A stretch of 64,000 bases of DNA. It comes from Chryseobacterium scophthalmum (GTDB lineage: Bacteria; Bacteroidota; Bacteroidia; Flavobacteriales; Weeksellaceae). The first letter of the stretch is position 1, and each line of letters opens with the position of its first letter. Position numbers and translations under genes: made by a program. Of this stretch, positions 34,901 through 44,216 are shown piece after piece. Under the pieces are notes generated by a model. It searched no databases. It had not been told where the DNA came from and saw nothing but the letters and a program-made list of their open reading frames with translations. The stretch spans positions 186,001 to 250,000 of the forward strand of contig NZ_FSRQ01000003.1 of assembly GCF_900143185.1 (NCBI RefSeq). The letters are read 5' to 3'.

Positions 34901-34934
34901 TCATTGCGATAAGCATATCGACAAAGCAATCTCA
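34901..34934. repeat. Short interspersed repeat fragment (CATTGCGAT ... AAAGCAATCTCA)
   Basis: TCATTGCGATAAGCATATCG followed by ACAAAGCAATCTCA. It has ATTGCGA and GCAATCT near its ends and resembles an intergenic repeat I associate with many Bacteroidetes. Confidence 0.45.
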
Positions 34935-34956
34935 TAAATCCACCCATTTGATTTTA

Positions 34957-35015
34957 AATTCCCCTCCTTTGGAGGGGTGGCGAAAATTTCAAAGAAATTT
35001 TTGACGGGGTGGTTC
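34957..35015. repeat. Interspersed repeat with CCCCTCCTTTGGAGGGG hairpin
   Basis: A 7-bp GC-rich hairpin (34961-34977) in a GC-poor setting, followed by TGGCGAAAATTTCAAAGAAA and GACGGGGTGGTTCT. The pattern resembles a repeat I know from flavobacterial intergenic DNA. No coding sense was seen. Confidence 0.6.
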
Positions 35016-35074
35016 TATGAATATATTAGTTTAAAAACTACCAAAATTTAAAAAGATTGTCCAAAGGATAAAAA

Positions 35075-35099
35075 AAGCCGCTTCCAAAAGAAGCGGCTT
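35075..35099 (-). terminator. Terminator of the acyl-CoA ligase gene
   Basis: AAGCCGCTTC pairs with GAAGCGGCTT. On the minus strand the stem is followed by TTTTTTT, just past the ligase stop. Confidence 0.85.
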
Positions 35100-35107
35100 C
35101 ATATTAT

Positions 35108-36895
35108 TTAGTCATGATGCTCATACATCTTATTGTAAAGATCAATAAACTTTTCTTTAATCGCTTTACGTTTAAGCTTTAAAGTCGGCGTAAGAAGTCC
35201 CGCCTCAATTCCCCAAACTTCTGGCGTCAGTTCAATTTTCTTGATTCTTTCCCAGTTTCCTAGATGTTCGTTGATGTCATCAATCTCTTTTTCTATTCTT
35301 GCTTTTAGTTCAGTACTTTTAGCAATTTCTTGTGGAGTTGTACCGATATTTAGATTATTTCTCATTGCCCAGTTTTTTGCGAATTCAAAATCGGGTTGTA
35401 CCAAAGCGGTTGGCATTTTTTCGCCGTCACCAACAACCATAATCTGTTCGATAAATTTCGAGGCTTTTGCTAAATTTTCAATCGTTTGTGGGGCAATATA
35501 TTTTCCTCCGGAAGTTTTAAACATTTCCTTCTTACGGTCGGTAATCTGCAGGAAACCATCACTGTCGATGTGACCGATGTCTCCGGTTTTGAAATATCCG
35601 TCTTCTGTAAATGCCTCTTTGGTTTGCTCGTCATTTTTAAAATAACTTTTAAAAACTGAAGGTCCTTTTACGGTAATCTCTCCATCCTGTTGAATTTTTA
35701 CCGTTAAATTATCCAATGGATGTCCTACAGTTCCCACTTTCATTTTTCCAAAAGAGTTTACCGAAATTACGGGGGAAGTTTCAGTCAAACCATAACCTTC
35801 CAAAATAGGAATTCCTGCGTTTTGGAACATTAAATTGAGTCGGGAAGACAAAGCCGCCGATCCTGAAACTAAAGTGATGATTTCACCGCCCAAACCTTCT
35901 CTCCATTTTTTGAAAACCAGTTTGTCGGCTATAATTTCCTGTAATCCTGAAGGTTTTGAAACCTCTTTCTTTTTTTGGATTAATTGTAAAGCCCAGAAGA
36001 AAATTTTCTGTTTTAAACCACCTGCATTAGAACCGGTATTATAAATTTTATCGTATACTTTTTCTACCAAACGAGGAACAACACTCATGTAATGAGGTTT
36101 TACTTCTTTTACATTTTCGCCCATTTTTTCGATACTTTCAGCAAAATAAATTGAAAAACCGTTATATTGAAAAAGGTAAAACAGCATTCTCTCAAAAATA
36201 TGACAGATAGGTAAAAAGCTTAATACTCGTGTATCTTTGTAATCCAGACTTTTCTTTTTTGGAATTCTCGGAATTGAGCCTAAAACATTAGAAACAATAT
36301 TTTCGTGAGTCAACATTACTCCTTTTGGTTTTCCTGTAGTTCCGGAAGTATAGATTAAAGTTGCCAAATCTTCGGTATTGATTGCCTTAGAAAGATCTTC
36401 CACTTCAATTTGTGTAGAATCATCTTCACCCAGATCAAGAATTTCTTTCCAGTTGGCTGCTCCGCTCACGTTATCAAAAGTAAAAACACCTTGTAAGCTT
36501 GATACATTATGTTTAATCTTCATTACTTTGGCAAGTAATTCTTTATCGGAGACAAAACAGTACTTAATTTCGGCATTATTAAAGATAAATTCGTAGTCTT
36601 CCGGCGAAATACTTGGGTAAACTGGTACAGAAACCACACCAATTTGCGAAAGTCCAAGATCCATCACTGCCCATTCTGTACGTGAGTTTGTTGTGATCAA
36701 TGCAATCTTATCACCAGGTTTGATGCCCAGTTTTAAAAGACCTCTCGAAATCTTATTTCCCTGATTGATAAATTCCTGTGTAGAAGTTTTTTTCCATTCA
36801 CCATGGTATTTGGTGACAAACATATCGCTTTTAGGAAGATGCTCTAAAGCATAATGAGGTATATCGAATAATCTTTTGATTGACATAATTTTCAA
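35108..36895 (-). CDS. Long-chain fatty acid-CoA ligase (AMP-forming)
   Basis: A 595-residue ANL-superfamily enzyme that activates fatty acids through acyl-AMP to acyl-CoA. The P-loop-like motif A3 is LIYTSGTTGKPKGVMLTHEN, A5 is GYGLTETSPVIS, and the hinge region is KTGDIGHIDSDGFLQITDRKKEM. The catalytic lysine falls in the late LTPTLKLKRKAI segment. Length and motifs fit the long-chain (ACSL-like) branch that ends in a short alpha/beta lid. The start may be the Met three codons in (MSIKRLFDIP, 36886). It is divergent from an acyl-CoA dehydrogenase, so the two probably serve fatty-acid oxidation together. Confidence 0.94.
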   Translation of the reverse strand: MKIMSIKRLFDIPHYALEHLPKSDMFVTKYHGEWKKTSTQEFINQGNKISRGLLKLGIKPGDKIALITTNSRTEWAVMDLGLSQIGVVSVPVYPSISPEDYEFIFNNAEIKYCFVSDKELLAKVMKIKHNVSSLQGVFTFDNVSGAANWKEILDLGEDDSTQIEVEDLSKAINTEDLATLIYTSGTTGKPKGVMLTHENIVSNVLGSIPRIPKKKSLDYKDTRVLSFLPICHIFERMLFYLFQYNGFSIYFAESIEKMGENVKEVKPHYMSVVPRLVEKVYDKIYNTGSNAGGLKQKIFFWALQLIQKKKEVSKPSGLQEIIADKLVFKKWREGLGGEIITLVSGSAALSSRLNLMFQNAGIPILEGYGLTETSPVISVNSFGKMKVGTVGHPLDNLTVKIQQDGEITVKGPSVFKSYFKNDEQTKEAFTEDGYFKTGDIGHIDSDGFLQITDRKKEMFKTSGGKYIAPQTIENLAKASKFIEQIMVVGDGEKMPTALVQPDFEFAKNWAMRNNLNIGTTPQEIAKSTELKARIEKEIDDINEHLGNWERIKKIELTPEVWGIEAGLLTPTLKLKRKAIKEKFIDLYNKMYEHHD

Positions 36896-37125
36896 ATAAT
36901 AGTTAGGATTTTAAATATAAGAATTTTTTTTAACTATGGAAATAAGTTATAATTGTTTAGAATTTAATAAAATGTATGTCATAATACTTTTAATAATTCA
37001 AAGTAAAATAATATCTTCTGAATAATTACAAATCTGGCTGAAACCTTCATTAACTCTCAATTAATGTATCTATTTTCAGATTTACTTAAAAAGTGTAAAT
37101 TAGCCACCATATAATAGAAAATTTT

Positions 37126-38265
37126 ATGGACTTTAATTTATCAGAAGAACAGCTGATGATTCAGCAGGCAGCAAGAGATTTTGCACAAACCGAACTTTTA
37201 CCTGAAGTAATTGAAAGAGATCGTGACCAGAAGTTTCCGGCTGAGCAAGTGAAGAAAATGGGGGAGATGGGACTTTTAGGAATGATGGTTGACCCAAAAT
37301 ACGGTGGAGCAGGAATGGACAGCGTTTCTTACGTTTTGGCAATGGAAGAAATCGCAAAAGTTGATGCTTCTGCTGCTGTGGTAATGTCTGTAAACAACTC
37401 TTTGGTGTGTGCAGGTCTTGAAAAATTTGCTTCTGAAGAGCAAAAAGTGAAATATCTTACTCCTCTTGCAAGCGGACAGGTAATCGGAGCTTTTGCTTTA
37501 TCTGAGCCTGAAGCGGGTTCTGATGCGACATCTCAACAAACTACTGCTGAAGATAAAGGAGACTACTATTTATTAAATGGTATTAAAAACTGGATCACAA
37601 ACGGCGGAACTGCATCTTATTATATCGTAATTGCACAAACTAATCCTGAGAAAAAACATAAAGGAATCAACGCTTTCATCGTTGAAAGAGGTTGGGAAGG
37701 TTTCGAAATCGGAACGAAAGAAGATAAATTAGGAATCAGAGGAAGTGATACGCATTCTTTGCTTTTCAATAACGTAAAAGTACCAAAAGAAAACAGAATT
37801 GGTGAAGACGGTTTCGGATTCAATTTCGCAATGGCTGTTTTGAACGGTGGTAGAATCGGTATTGCTTCTCAGGCTTTAGGTATTGCTTCAGGAGCTTACG
37901 AATTGGCTTTGAAGTATGCTAAAACAAGAAAGGCTTTCAAAACTGAAATCATCAATCACCAGGCGATTGCTTTCAAATTAGCAGATATGGCAACTCAGAT
38001 CACCGCTGCAAGAATGCTTTGCTTTAAAGCGGCTTGTGAAAAAGATGCCGGAAAAGATATTTCTGAAAGTGGAGCAATGGCAAAATTATACGCTTCTCAG
38101 GTTGCAATGGATACAACCATTGAAGCTGTGCAAATTCACGGTGGATATGGATATGTGAAAGAATATCACGTAGAAAGAATGATGCGTGATGCAAAAATCA
38201 CCCAGATTTATGAAGGAACTTCTGAAATCCAAAAAATTGTGATTTCTAGAAGTATTTCTAAATAA
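37126..38265 (+). CDS. Acyl-CoA dehydrogenase (short-chain type)
   Basis: A 379-residue FAD flavoprotein doing the first step of beta-oxidation (acyl-CoA to trans-2-enoyl-CoA). The FAD and substrate signature GAFALSEPEAGSDATS is at about residues 121-136. WITNGGTASYYIV follows, and QIHGGYGYVKEYHVERMMRDAKI is the second signature. The catalytic glutamate lies in IYEGTSEIQKI near the C-terminus, the position used by short-chain (butyryl-CoA) enzymes. Electrons would pass to an electron-transfer flavoprotein. It is divergent from the acyl-CoA ligase and followed by a small membrane-anchored protein 23 nt later. Confidence 0.95.
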   Translation: MDFNLSEEQLMIQQAARDFAQTELLPEVIERDRDQKFPAEQVKKMGEMGLLGMMVDPKYGGAGMDSVSYVLAMEEIAKVDASAAVVMSVNNSLVCAGLEKFASEEQKVKYLTPLASGQVIGAFALSEPEAGSDATSQQTTAEDKGDYYLLNGIKNWITNGGTASYYIVIAQTNPEKKHKGINAFIVERGWEGFEIGTKEDKLGIRGSDTHSLLFNNVKVPKENRIGEDGFGFNFAMAVLNGGRIGIASQALGIASGAYELALKYAKTRKAFKTEIINHQAIAFKLADMATQITAARMLCFKAACEKDAGKDISESGAMAKLYASQVAMDTTIEAVQIHGGYGYVKEYHVERMMRDAKITQIYEGTSEIQKIVISRSISK

Positions 38266-38288
38266 TTAAAAACATCAAACACTATCTT

Positions 38289-38654
38289 ATGAAAAAATCT
38301 TTGTGGATTACTTTAGGAGTCGTTTTACTTCTTGTTGGAGTTTTCGTCTGGTATAAGTTTTTCTTCGTTTTCGGAGAAGGCGTAAAGTCAGGTTATCTCA
38401 ATTACGCCATCAAGAAAGGATATGTTTTTAAAACTTACGAAGGCAAATTAATTCAGGAAGGTTTTGGAAGAGGTAAGACAGGAACCATTACAAGCTATGA
38501 GTTTGAATTTTCTGTATCTGATCCCGAAGTTTTCAAACAACTGGAACTCAACAGTGGTAAAACCTTTGATCTTCATTATAAAGAATACAAAGGATCGCTT
38601 CCCTGGAGAGGAAACACAAGATATGTTGTAGATAAGATAGTAAATATGAAATAA
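38289..38654 (+). CDS. Small membrane-anchored protein, unknown function
   Basis: A 121-residue protein with one N-terminal membrane helix (about residues 5-32, LWITLGVVLLLVGVFVWYKF) and a soluble beta-rich domain. Visible sequence includes YKFFFVFGEGVKSGYLN, a motif YEGKLIQEG, and a WRGNTRYVVDKI end. In databases such short proteins are sometimes called 6-phosphogluconate dehydrogenase, but no such catalytic site can exist in this length; I treat that name as wrong. It is probably cotranscribed with the acyl-CoA dehydrogenase. Confidence 0.75.
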   Translation: MKKSLWITLGVVLLLVGVFVWYKFFFVFGEGVKSGYLNYAIKKGYVFKTYEGKLIQEGFGRGKTGTITSYEFEFSVSDPEVFKQLELNSGKTFDLHYKEYKGSLPWRGNTRYVVDKIVNMK

Positions 38655-38657
38655 CGG

Positions 38658-38686
38658 AAAAGGCTCTCAATTGAGAGCCTTTTCTT
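38658..38686 (+). terminator. Terminator of the acyl-CoA dehydrogenase unit
   Basis: AAAAGGCTCTCAA directly joined to its complement TTGAGAGCCTTTT, then T-rich DNA. Confidence 0.8.
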
Positions 38687-38794
38687 TTACACCAAATCAC
38701 AAAATTAATAAAATTATGAAGTGATAAATTTAAAAGGAAAAACTTAAACTTTATCATTTCTATTCTTAAAATTTGCTTAAAATTTAATAGTAAT

Positions 38795-39709
38795 TTAGTT
38801 TGATTGATTTTCAGACTGTTTATTGTTTTTCTTTTTGTAGAAATAATAACCAATTCCGGCCATTACAAAAAGTGGCCAAAGCGGAAGAATAAATAAGAAA
38901 ATCGAGGTAATCACTTCCCATCCGGAAGATATTGCTGCTAAAGATTTTCCGCCAAATGTTTCAGGTTTACTATTTACTAATGCGGCTTCTGAAGTTCCGT
39001 AAAGTGTAATTTCCATGTCGCATAATGTGTTGTTTACAAAATCCTGTCCGTTCACATCGATTCCTTTATTTTCTACATCTCCGATATTAAAACTAAGGTC
39101 GTCCATCAGATAATCAAATTTCTGAATCGGAACTTTTACTTTTAGATAAGCAATTTTGGTGTCGTTGTTATTCAGAGATGTATTTTCACTTTTTACAAAA
39201 CCGTCATATTTTTTCACCAATTCTTTTACAGTTTCTTTAGCTGTTTCGGCATCGGTTACATTCAGCTCCAAAACTCCGGTTTTCTGCATAATATTCTGTG
39301 AAACTTTTTCTACAGGTTTTGGTCTGTCTTTGTAGACGATTTTAGTTTCTTTAATTACTTTCGGAGCCGGAACATTCACCACAATTTTATGAAGAGAATC
39401 TTTCTTTTCAGATTTTGATTCCAGTTTCATACTACCTATTTTTTCAGATAAAGAGTCAATGCTTTTTGAGGTTGCCTCCATTTTTTGAACGGCTTCGCTT
39501 TTTGTTTTTTCGAAATCTTTAATTTTAATACTTGCAGAGTCGAATACTGCTTCTGCCTCATTATTAATTGAATTGATTTTCTCACTAACATTTGCAACAG
39601 TACTATCTGCACTGCTAATTGCGTTTTCTAACTGAGGCTGTGTCGCTTCACCTTTTTTACACATTACAAATACGCTTGATACTGCAACTAATACGATGAA
39701 CTTTTTCAT
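38795..39709 (-). CDS. DUF4349-type lipoprotein
   Basis: A 304-residue predicted lipoprotein. The signal peptide ends in VFVMC with the acylated cysteine at residue 17. Residues ~30-110 are helical and rich in charged residues (coiled-coil-like). Residues ~140-235 match DUF4349 (GVLELNVTDAETAKETVKEL, LKVKVPIQKFDYLMDDLS). One membrane helix near the C-terminus (about residues 262-290, IFLFILPLWPLFVMAGIGYYFY) is followed by a basic tail. The family's function is unknown. The end convergent with the 38289 gene is 140 nt away. Confidence 0.85.
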   Translation of the reverse strand: MKKFIVLVAVSSVFVMCKKGEATQPQLENAISSADSTVANVSEKINSINNEAEAVFDSASIKIKDFEKTKSEAVQKMEATSKSIDSLSEKIGSMKLESKSEKKDSLHKIVVNVPAPKVIKETKIVYKDRPKPVEKVSQNIMQKTGVLELNVTDAETAKETVKELVKKYDGFVKSENTSLNNNDTKIAYLKVKVPIQKFDYLMDDLSFNIGDVENKGIDVNGQDFVNNTLCDMEITLYGTSEAALVNSKPETFGGKSLAAISSGWEVITSIFLFILPLWPLFVMAGIGYYFYKKKNNKQSENQSN

Positions 39710-39903
39710 AAGATTATTTTTTTGTTGAAGTAAAATTAAGAGTGAAGTTTTTGTAATGCTTGTAAAAGAAATGTATGATTTTAGTAAAATTTCATTCTGT
39801 TGAAAATCAATGAATTGTAAATTGATTGTAAGTGTTTTACAAAAAATTTAGTTAAATGTTAAAAATGTTAAAAGAAAATATTCATTAGAAATATAATAAT
39901 ATT

Positions 39904-39911
39904 TACCTTTG
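39904..39911 (+). promoter_or_regulatory. -7 box (TACCTTTG) for the reprolysin-like gene
   Basis: An exact TAnnTTTG match, with a predicted start near 39917 and a leader of about 280 nt. No clear -33 box was seen. Confidence 0.45.
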
Positions 39912-39929
39912 CTTTTTAAGACTTTCATA

Positions 39930-40001
39930 ATGAAAGACCCATGCTTTGTGATATTGTCGTTTTTTATAGCTTATAATAGCGCAATAACAAACAATTTTTG
40001 A
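39930..40001 (+). CDS. Possible 23-residue leader peptide
   Basis: ATG at 39930 starts MKDPCFVILSFFIAYNS and stops with TGA at 39999-40001. It has a hydrophobic centre (CFVILSFFIAY) and lies just past the predicted transcription start. There is no known homologue to cite, and it may be chance. Confidence 0.25.
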   Translation: MKDPCFVILSFFIAYNSAITNNF

Positions 40002-40197
40002 TGATAAATTGTATATTATAAAACTAAAATTAAAGAGAAAATCATACAGTAATAGTGAATTATTAAAAGAAAAAGAAAATAATTTATAAATTAGATAGCG
40101 AAGAATACCAAATAAAATTTGATTCTGAGATTAAAATAAAATATTCTTTCAAATCTAATGGATACATTTTAATGTTTAAAAAAAAGAGAAAAACTAT

Positions 40198-42534
40198 ATG
40201 AAAAAACAACTACTTGTGATGGGAATATTTCTTATTTCCAATGTTTTTTTAGCACAAACAAGCCGACTTTGGAAGGAAGTGTCTCAAAAAACCAATTCGG
40301 AAATATTTGAAAATAAGACCAGCATTCTTCACCCAAGAATTTATAATCTTGATTTTGATAATTTAAAGAATGCTTTAGCGAAAGCGCCTAAAAGGTTTGC
40401 TGTTAGAGGAAAATCAGATATTATCGTTTCTTTTCCAAATTCTAATGGTAACATGGAAGATTTTAAAGTAAGAGAAAACTCAAACTTTGATCCTGAATTA
40501 GCAGCAAAATATCCGGACATTAAATCTTATGTTGGGGTAGGTGTTGAAGACGCTAGTTCTACTGTTTACTTCAGTATTTCTCCATTAGGGTTGTCTTCAA
40601 TGGAAATTTATGGAGATAAGTCTGCGGTTTTTATCGAGCCATATACTAAAGACCTTTCAACCTATGTTGTTTATAAAAGATCAGACAAGAAAGCGAATTT
40701 AGATAAATTTGAATGTACAGTACTTGACGTTGCGCAAAAAGGCGTTAATAACTCAAGTCTTACTGCAAGACCAAATGCAGATGACGGAAAATTGAGAACT
40801 TTCAGACTGGCTTTATCTTGTACCGGTGAATATACAACGTATTTTGGTGGAACAGTTGCAGGTGCTTTAGCTGCGATGAATAATACAATGACCCGTGTAA
40901 ATGGAGTTTTTGAAAAAGATTTCTCAGCGAGAATGGTTATCATTGCGAATAATAATACTGTTATTTACACAAATGCAGCTACAGACCCTTATTCTCCTTC
41001 AGCGCAGATGAATAACTGGAATGCTCAGTTACAAAATACTTTAACTGCGACGATTGGCGAAGCAAATTACGATATCGGTCACTTGTTTGGAGCTACTGGA
41101 GGGGGTGGAAATGCTGGTTGTATCGGTTGTGTTTGTACAAATGGTACTAAAGGAAGCGGATATACTTCTCCGGCAAATGGGATTCCGTCTGGTGATGCTT
41201 TCGATATCGATTATGTAGCTCATGAAATGGGACATCAGTTTGGAGGAAATCATACATTTTCTATGAATCTTGAAGGAACTGGGGTAAATATGGAAACAGG
41301 TTCAGGATCTACAATTATGGGATATGCAGGTATTACAGCTCAAAACGTACAAATGAACTCGGATCCGTTTTTCCATGCAGTAAGTATTCAGCAGATTACA
41401 AATAATATTAAAACTAAAACCTGCCCAGTCAGTACCAATACAGGAAATACAATTCCTACAGCCGATGCAGGATTAGATTATATTATTCCGAAAGGCACTC
41501 CATTTAAGCTTACAGGAACGGGTACTGATGGAGACGGTGATGCTTTGACATATATTTGGGAACAAATGGATAATGCTGTTACTGGTCAAACAGGAGCAAA
41601 CTCTGCAGCAACTGCAACGAAAGCATCGGGTCCTACTTTCAGATCATTCACTCCACAAACAGTTCCGTTCAGATATTTTCCATCATTAGATAGAACACTT
41701 GTAGGAGCAACTACCACCTCAAGTCCTGTCGGTACAGCTTCACCTATTGTTGTAGAAGCTTTGTCGAATGTTGCTAGAACATATAACTTTAGATTTACAA
41801 CTCGTGACAACAGAGCAGGAGGTTCCGGAAATAATTCCGATGATATGGTCGTTACAGTGAATGCTGCTTCAGGTCCGTTTACCGTAACTTCACAAAATAC
41901 CGCAGGTGTTGTTTGGACTGAAGGACAGTCTTATGCAATCACTTGGAATGTTGCCAATACTACTGCAGCTCCTGTAAGTACACCAAATGTAACTATTCTT
42001 TTATCAAAAGATGGCGGTCTTACATGGCCAACTGTTTTGGTTGCAAGTACACCAAACAACGGAACATATAACTATACCGTTCCAGGTGGACTTGGTAACA
42101 CCGCTAATAATGCAAGAATTATGGTAAAAGGGTTAAATAATATCTTTTTCAATGTTAATTTACAAAACTTTACGATTAATTCTTCTGCTGTTGTAATACC
42201 ACCTAATCCAGGAACGCCTGGAACTCCAGGAACACCAGGAGCTGCACCATCTCCTATCTATGATGGTTTGATGATTTATCCTATTCCTTCAAACGACGGA
42301 TATGTTTACATTAAGTTAGATTTCCCTAGACTTATACCACAAGCTCCATATCCATTCTCATATACCATTTATTCAATGGATGGAAAACTTGTTGTTCCTA
42401 AGAAAAACCGCCTTTTCTTTTCTGAGCATTTAGAGAAAATTAATTTAACAGGCATACCTTCTGGAACTTACATGATTGAAGTTGAATTGATGGGTGAGAA
42501 AATTGTTAAAAAATTGCTCATGCTGAATAAATAA
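40198..42534 (+). CDS. Secreted reprolysin-like (M12B-type) metalloprotease with T9SS sorting domain
   Basis: A 778-residue exported metzincin. Signal peptide MKKQLLVMGIFLISNVFLAQ, then a pro-domain (about 25-200). The zinc motif HEMGHQFGGNH has H342, E343, H346 and H352, and TIMGYAG carries the Met-turn. Cys-rich GCIGCVC lies shortly before the active site. A PKD-like beta domain follows (TGTGTDGDGDALTYIWEQ), then a further Ig-like domain and a short Pro/Gly-rich linker (NPGTPGTPGTPGA). The C-terminal ~85 residues (MIYPIPSNDGYVYIKL ... TYMIEVELMGEKIVKKLLML) form the T9SS type A sorting domain. It probably degrades extracellular protein. A long leader precedes it. Confidence 0.93.
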   Translation: MKKQLLVMGIFLISNVFLAQTSRLWKEVSQKTNSEIFENKTSILHPRIYNLDFDNLKNALAKAPKRFAVRGKSDIIVSFPNSNGNMEDFKVRENSNFDPELAAKYPDIKSYVGVGVEDASSTVYFSISPLGLSSMEIYGDKSAVFIEPYTKDLSTYVVYKRSDKKANLDKFECTVLDVAQKGVNNSSLTARPNADDGKLRTFRLALSCTGEYTTYFGGTVAGALAAMNNTMTRVNGVFEKDFSARMVIIANNNTVIYTNAATDPYSPSAQMNNWNAQLQNTLTATIGEANYDIGHLFGATGGGGNAGCIGCVCTNGTKGSGYTSPANGIPSGDAFDIDYVAHEMGHQFGGNHTFSMNLEGTGVNMETGSGSTIMGYAGITAQNVQMNSDPFFHAVSIQQITNNIKTKTCPVSTNTGNTIPTADAGLDYIIPKGTPFKLTGTGTDGDGDALTYIWEQMDNAVTGQTGANSAATATKASGPTFRSFTPQTVPFRYFPSLDRTLVGATTTSSPVGTASPIVVEALSNVARTYNFRFTTRDNRAGGSGNNSDDMVVTVNAASGPFTVTSQNTAGVVWTEGQSYAITWNVANTTAAPVSTPNVTILLSKDGGLTWPTVLVASTPNNGTYNYTVPGGLGNTANNARIMVKGLNNIFFNVNLQNFTINSSAVVIPPNPGTPGTPGTPGAAPSPIYDGLMIYPIPSNDGYVYIKLDFPRLIPQAPYPFSYTIYSMDGKLVVPKKNRLFFSEHLEKINLTGIPSGTYMIEVELMGEKIVKKLLMLNK

Positions 42535-42557
42535 TCAATAGAAGTATTTAAAATAAG

Positions 42558-42594
42558 AAACCCGTTAAGCAATTAAACTTAACGGGTTTTATTT
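42558..42594 (+). terminator. Bidirectional terminator between reprolysin-like gene and prfC
   Basis: AAACCCGTTAAG pairs with CTTAACGGGTTT around an 8-nt loop, then T-rich DNA. The genes converge here. Confidence 0.8.
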
Positions 42595-42620
42595 TTTATA
42601 AAACGAACTTAAATAAATTT

Positions 42621-44216
42621 TTAAGCATTCTTAAATTCACTGATGAAATGTAATTTCACATTCGGGAATTTTTCTTGTGTCATATGAATTGTAAAAGAAG
42701 AGTCTGCCAAGAAAACCAATTGGTTATATTTATCTCTTGCCAAAAATCTCTGCTTTAATCTTGCAAATTCTTTGAATTCTTCAGATTTTTCATCTGCTTC
42801 TACCCAACAAGCTTTGTGCATAGAAAGTGGTTCATACGTACATTTTGCACCATATTCGTGCTCCAAACGATATTGAATAACTTCGTACTGAAGCGCACCA
42901 ACCGTTCCGATGATCTTTCTGTTGTTCATTTCAAGTGTAAATAACTGAGCAACACCTTCGTCCATCAACTGATCAATACCTTTTGCCAATTGTTTTGCTT
43001 TTAAAGGATCGTTGTTATTAATATATCTGAAATGTTCTGGTGAGAAACTAGGAATTCCTTTGAAGCTCAGCTTTTCGCCGCCCGTTAAAGTATCTCCAAT
43101 TCTGAAACTTCCTGTATCATGAAGTCCGACGATATCTCCAGGGAAACTTTCATCAACTACTTCTTTTTTATCTGCAAAAAATGCGTTCGGAGAAGAGAAT
43201 TTCATTTTTTTACCTTCTCTTACCAACAAATAATTTTCGTTTCTTTTGAAAGTTCCTGAAACAATTTTCACGAAAGCGAGTCTGTCTCTATGTTTAGGAT
43301 CCATGTTTGCGTGAATCTTGAAAACAAATCCTGTAAAGTTACTTTCTTCAGGCTTTACCAAACGGGTATCACTTTCTTTCGGCTGTGGCATTGGTGCAAT
43401 GTCGATAAAAGCATCCAACAATTCACGAACACCAAAATTATTTAAAGCTGAACCAAAGAAAACCGGTTGTAAATCTCCTTTCATATAATCTTCACGATTG
43501 AATTCAGGATAAACAGATTGTATCAAATCGAGTTCTTCTCTTAAATTTTGTGCTGGTTTTTCGCCAATAACTTCATCAATTTTAGGATCATTAATGTCAT
43601 CAAACTTAATTGCATCACCTACTTTCTGTTTTTTCTCTTCTAAGAATAACTGAATATTGTTTTCCCAGATATTATAAATTCCCTGAAAATCTGCACCCAT
43701 ACCAATCGGTAAAGAAAGTGGGCAAACGGTTAATCCCAATTTTTGTTCAACTTCATCCAGCAAATCGAAAGCATCTTTCCCTTCACGGTCAAGCTTATTG
43801 ATGAAAACCAACATTGGGATGTTTCTCATTCTGCAAACTTTAACGAGTTTTTCGGTCTGTTCCTCAACCCCTTTTGCAACGTCGATTACAACGATTACAG
43901 AATCTACAGCAGTTAAGGTTCTATAAGTATCTTCAGCAAAATCTTTGTGACCCGGAGTATCCAGAATATTGATTTTATGATCTCTGTATTCAAAAGCCAA
44001 CACGGAAGTTGCTACCGAGATTCCTCTCTGCCTTTCAATTTCCATGAAATCGGAAGTGGCTCCTTTTTTTATTTTATTGGATTTTACCGCACCTGCTTCC
44101 TGAATTGCTCCTCCGAAAAGTAGTAACTTCTCAGTAAGAGTGGTTTTTCCGGCATCGGGGTGAGAGATAATTCCGAAGGTTTTTCTTTTTTCTATTTCTT
44201 TGATTAAGTCTGACAT
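42621..44216 (-). CDS. prfC: Peptide chain release factor 3
   Basis: A 531-residue translational GTPase that recycles class I release factors from the ribosome after termination. G1 is SHPDAGKTTLTEK, G2 lies in the switch region with QRGISVATSV, G3 is DTPGHKDFAEDTYRTL, and G4 is NKLD in LVFINKLDREG. Domain II and the domain III/IV-like C-terminus (VGALQYEVIQYRLEHEYGAKC) match RF3 rather than EF-G. Length is the family norm. It is single, ending in a shared terminator with the upstream protease gene. Confidence 0.97.
   Translation of the reverse strand: MSDLIKEIEKRKTFGIISHPDAGKTTLTEKLLLFGGAIQEAGAVKSNKIKKGATSDFMEIERQRGISVATSVLAFEYRDHKINILDTPGHKDFAEDTYRTLTAVDSVIVVIDVAKGVEEQTEKLVKVCRMRNIPMLVFINKLDREGKDAFDLLDEVEQKLGLTVCPLSLPIGMGADFQGIYNIWENNIQLFLEEKKQKVGDAIKFDDINDPKIDEVIGEKPAQNLREELDLIQSVYPEFNREDYMKGDLQPVFFGSALNNFGVRELLDAFIDIAPMPQPKESDTRLVKPEESNFTGFVFKIHANMDPKHRDRLAFVKIVSGTFKRNENYLLVREGKKMKFSSPNAFFADKKEVVDESFPGDIVGLHDTGSFRIGDTLTGGEKLSFKGIPSFSPEHFRYINNNDPLKAKQLAKGIDQLMDEGVAQLFTLEMNNRKIIGTVGALQYEVIQYRLEHEYGAKCTYEPLSMHKACWVEADEKSEEFKEFARLKQRFLARDKYNQLVFLADSSFTIHMTQEKFPNVKLHFISEFKNA

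Larger units (their letters stand above)
39710..40197 (+). other. Long 5' leader and promoter region of the reprolysin-like gene
   Basis: The 488-nt gap holds a TACCTTTG -7 box (39904-39911). Past it come the perfect palindrome CTTTCATAATGAAAG (39923-39937), a 23-codon frame at 39930-40001 and AT-rich DNA. The implied leader is about 280 nt, unusually long. Confidence 0.5.

Noticed and set aside
38289..38654. Database-style name 6-phosphogluconate dehydrogenase
   Set aside because: A 121-residue protein with a membrane helix cannot hold the NADP fold and catalytic domain.
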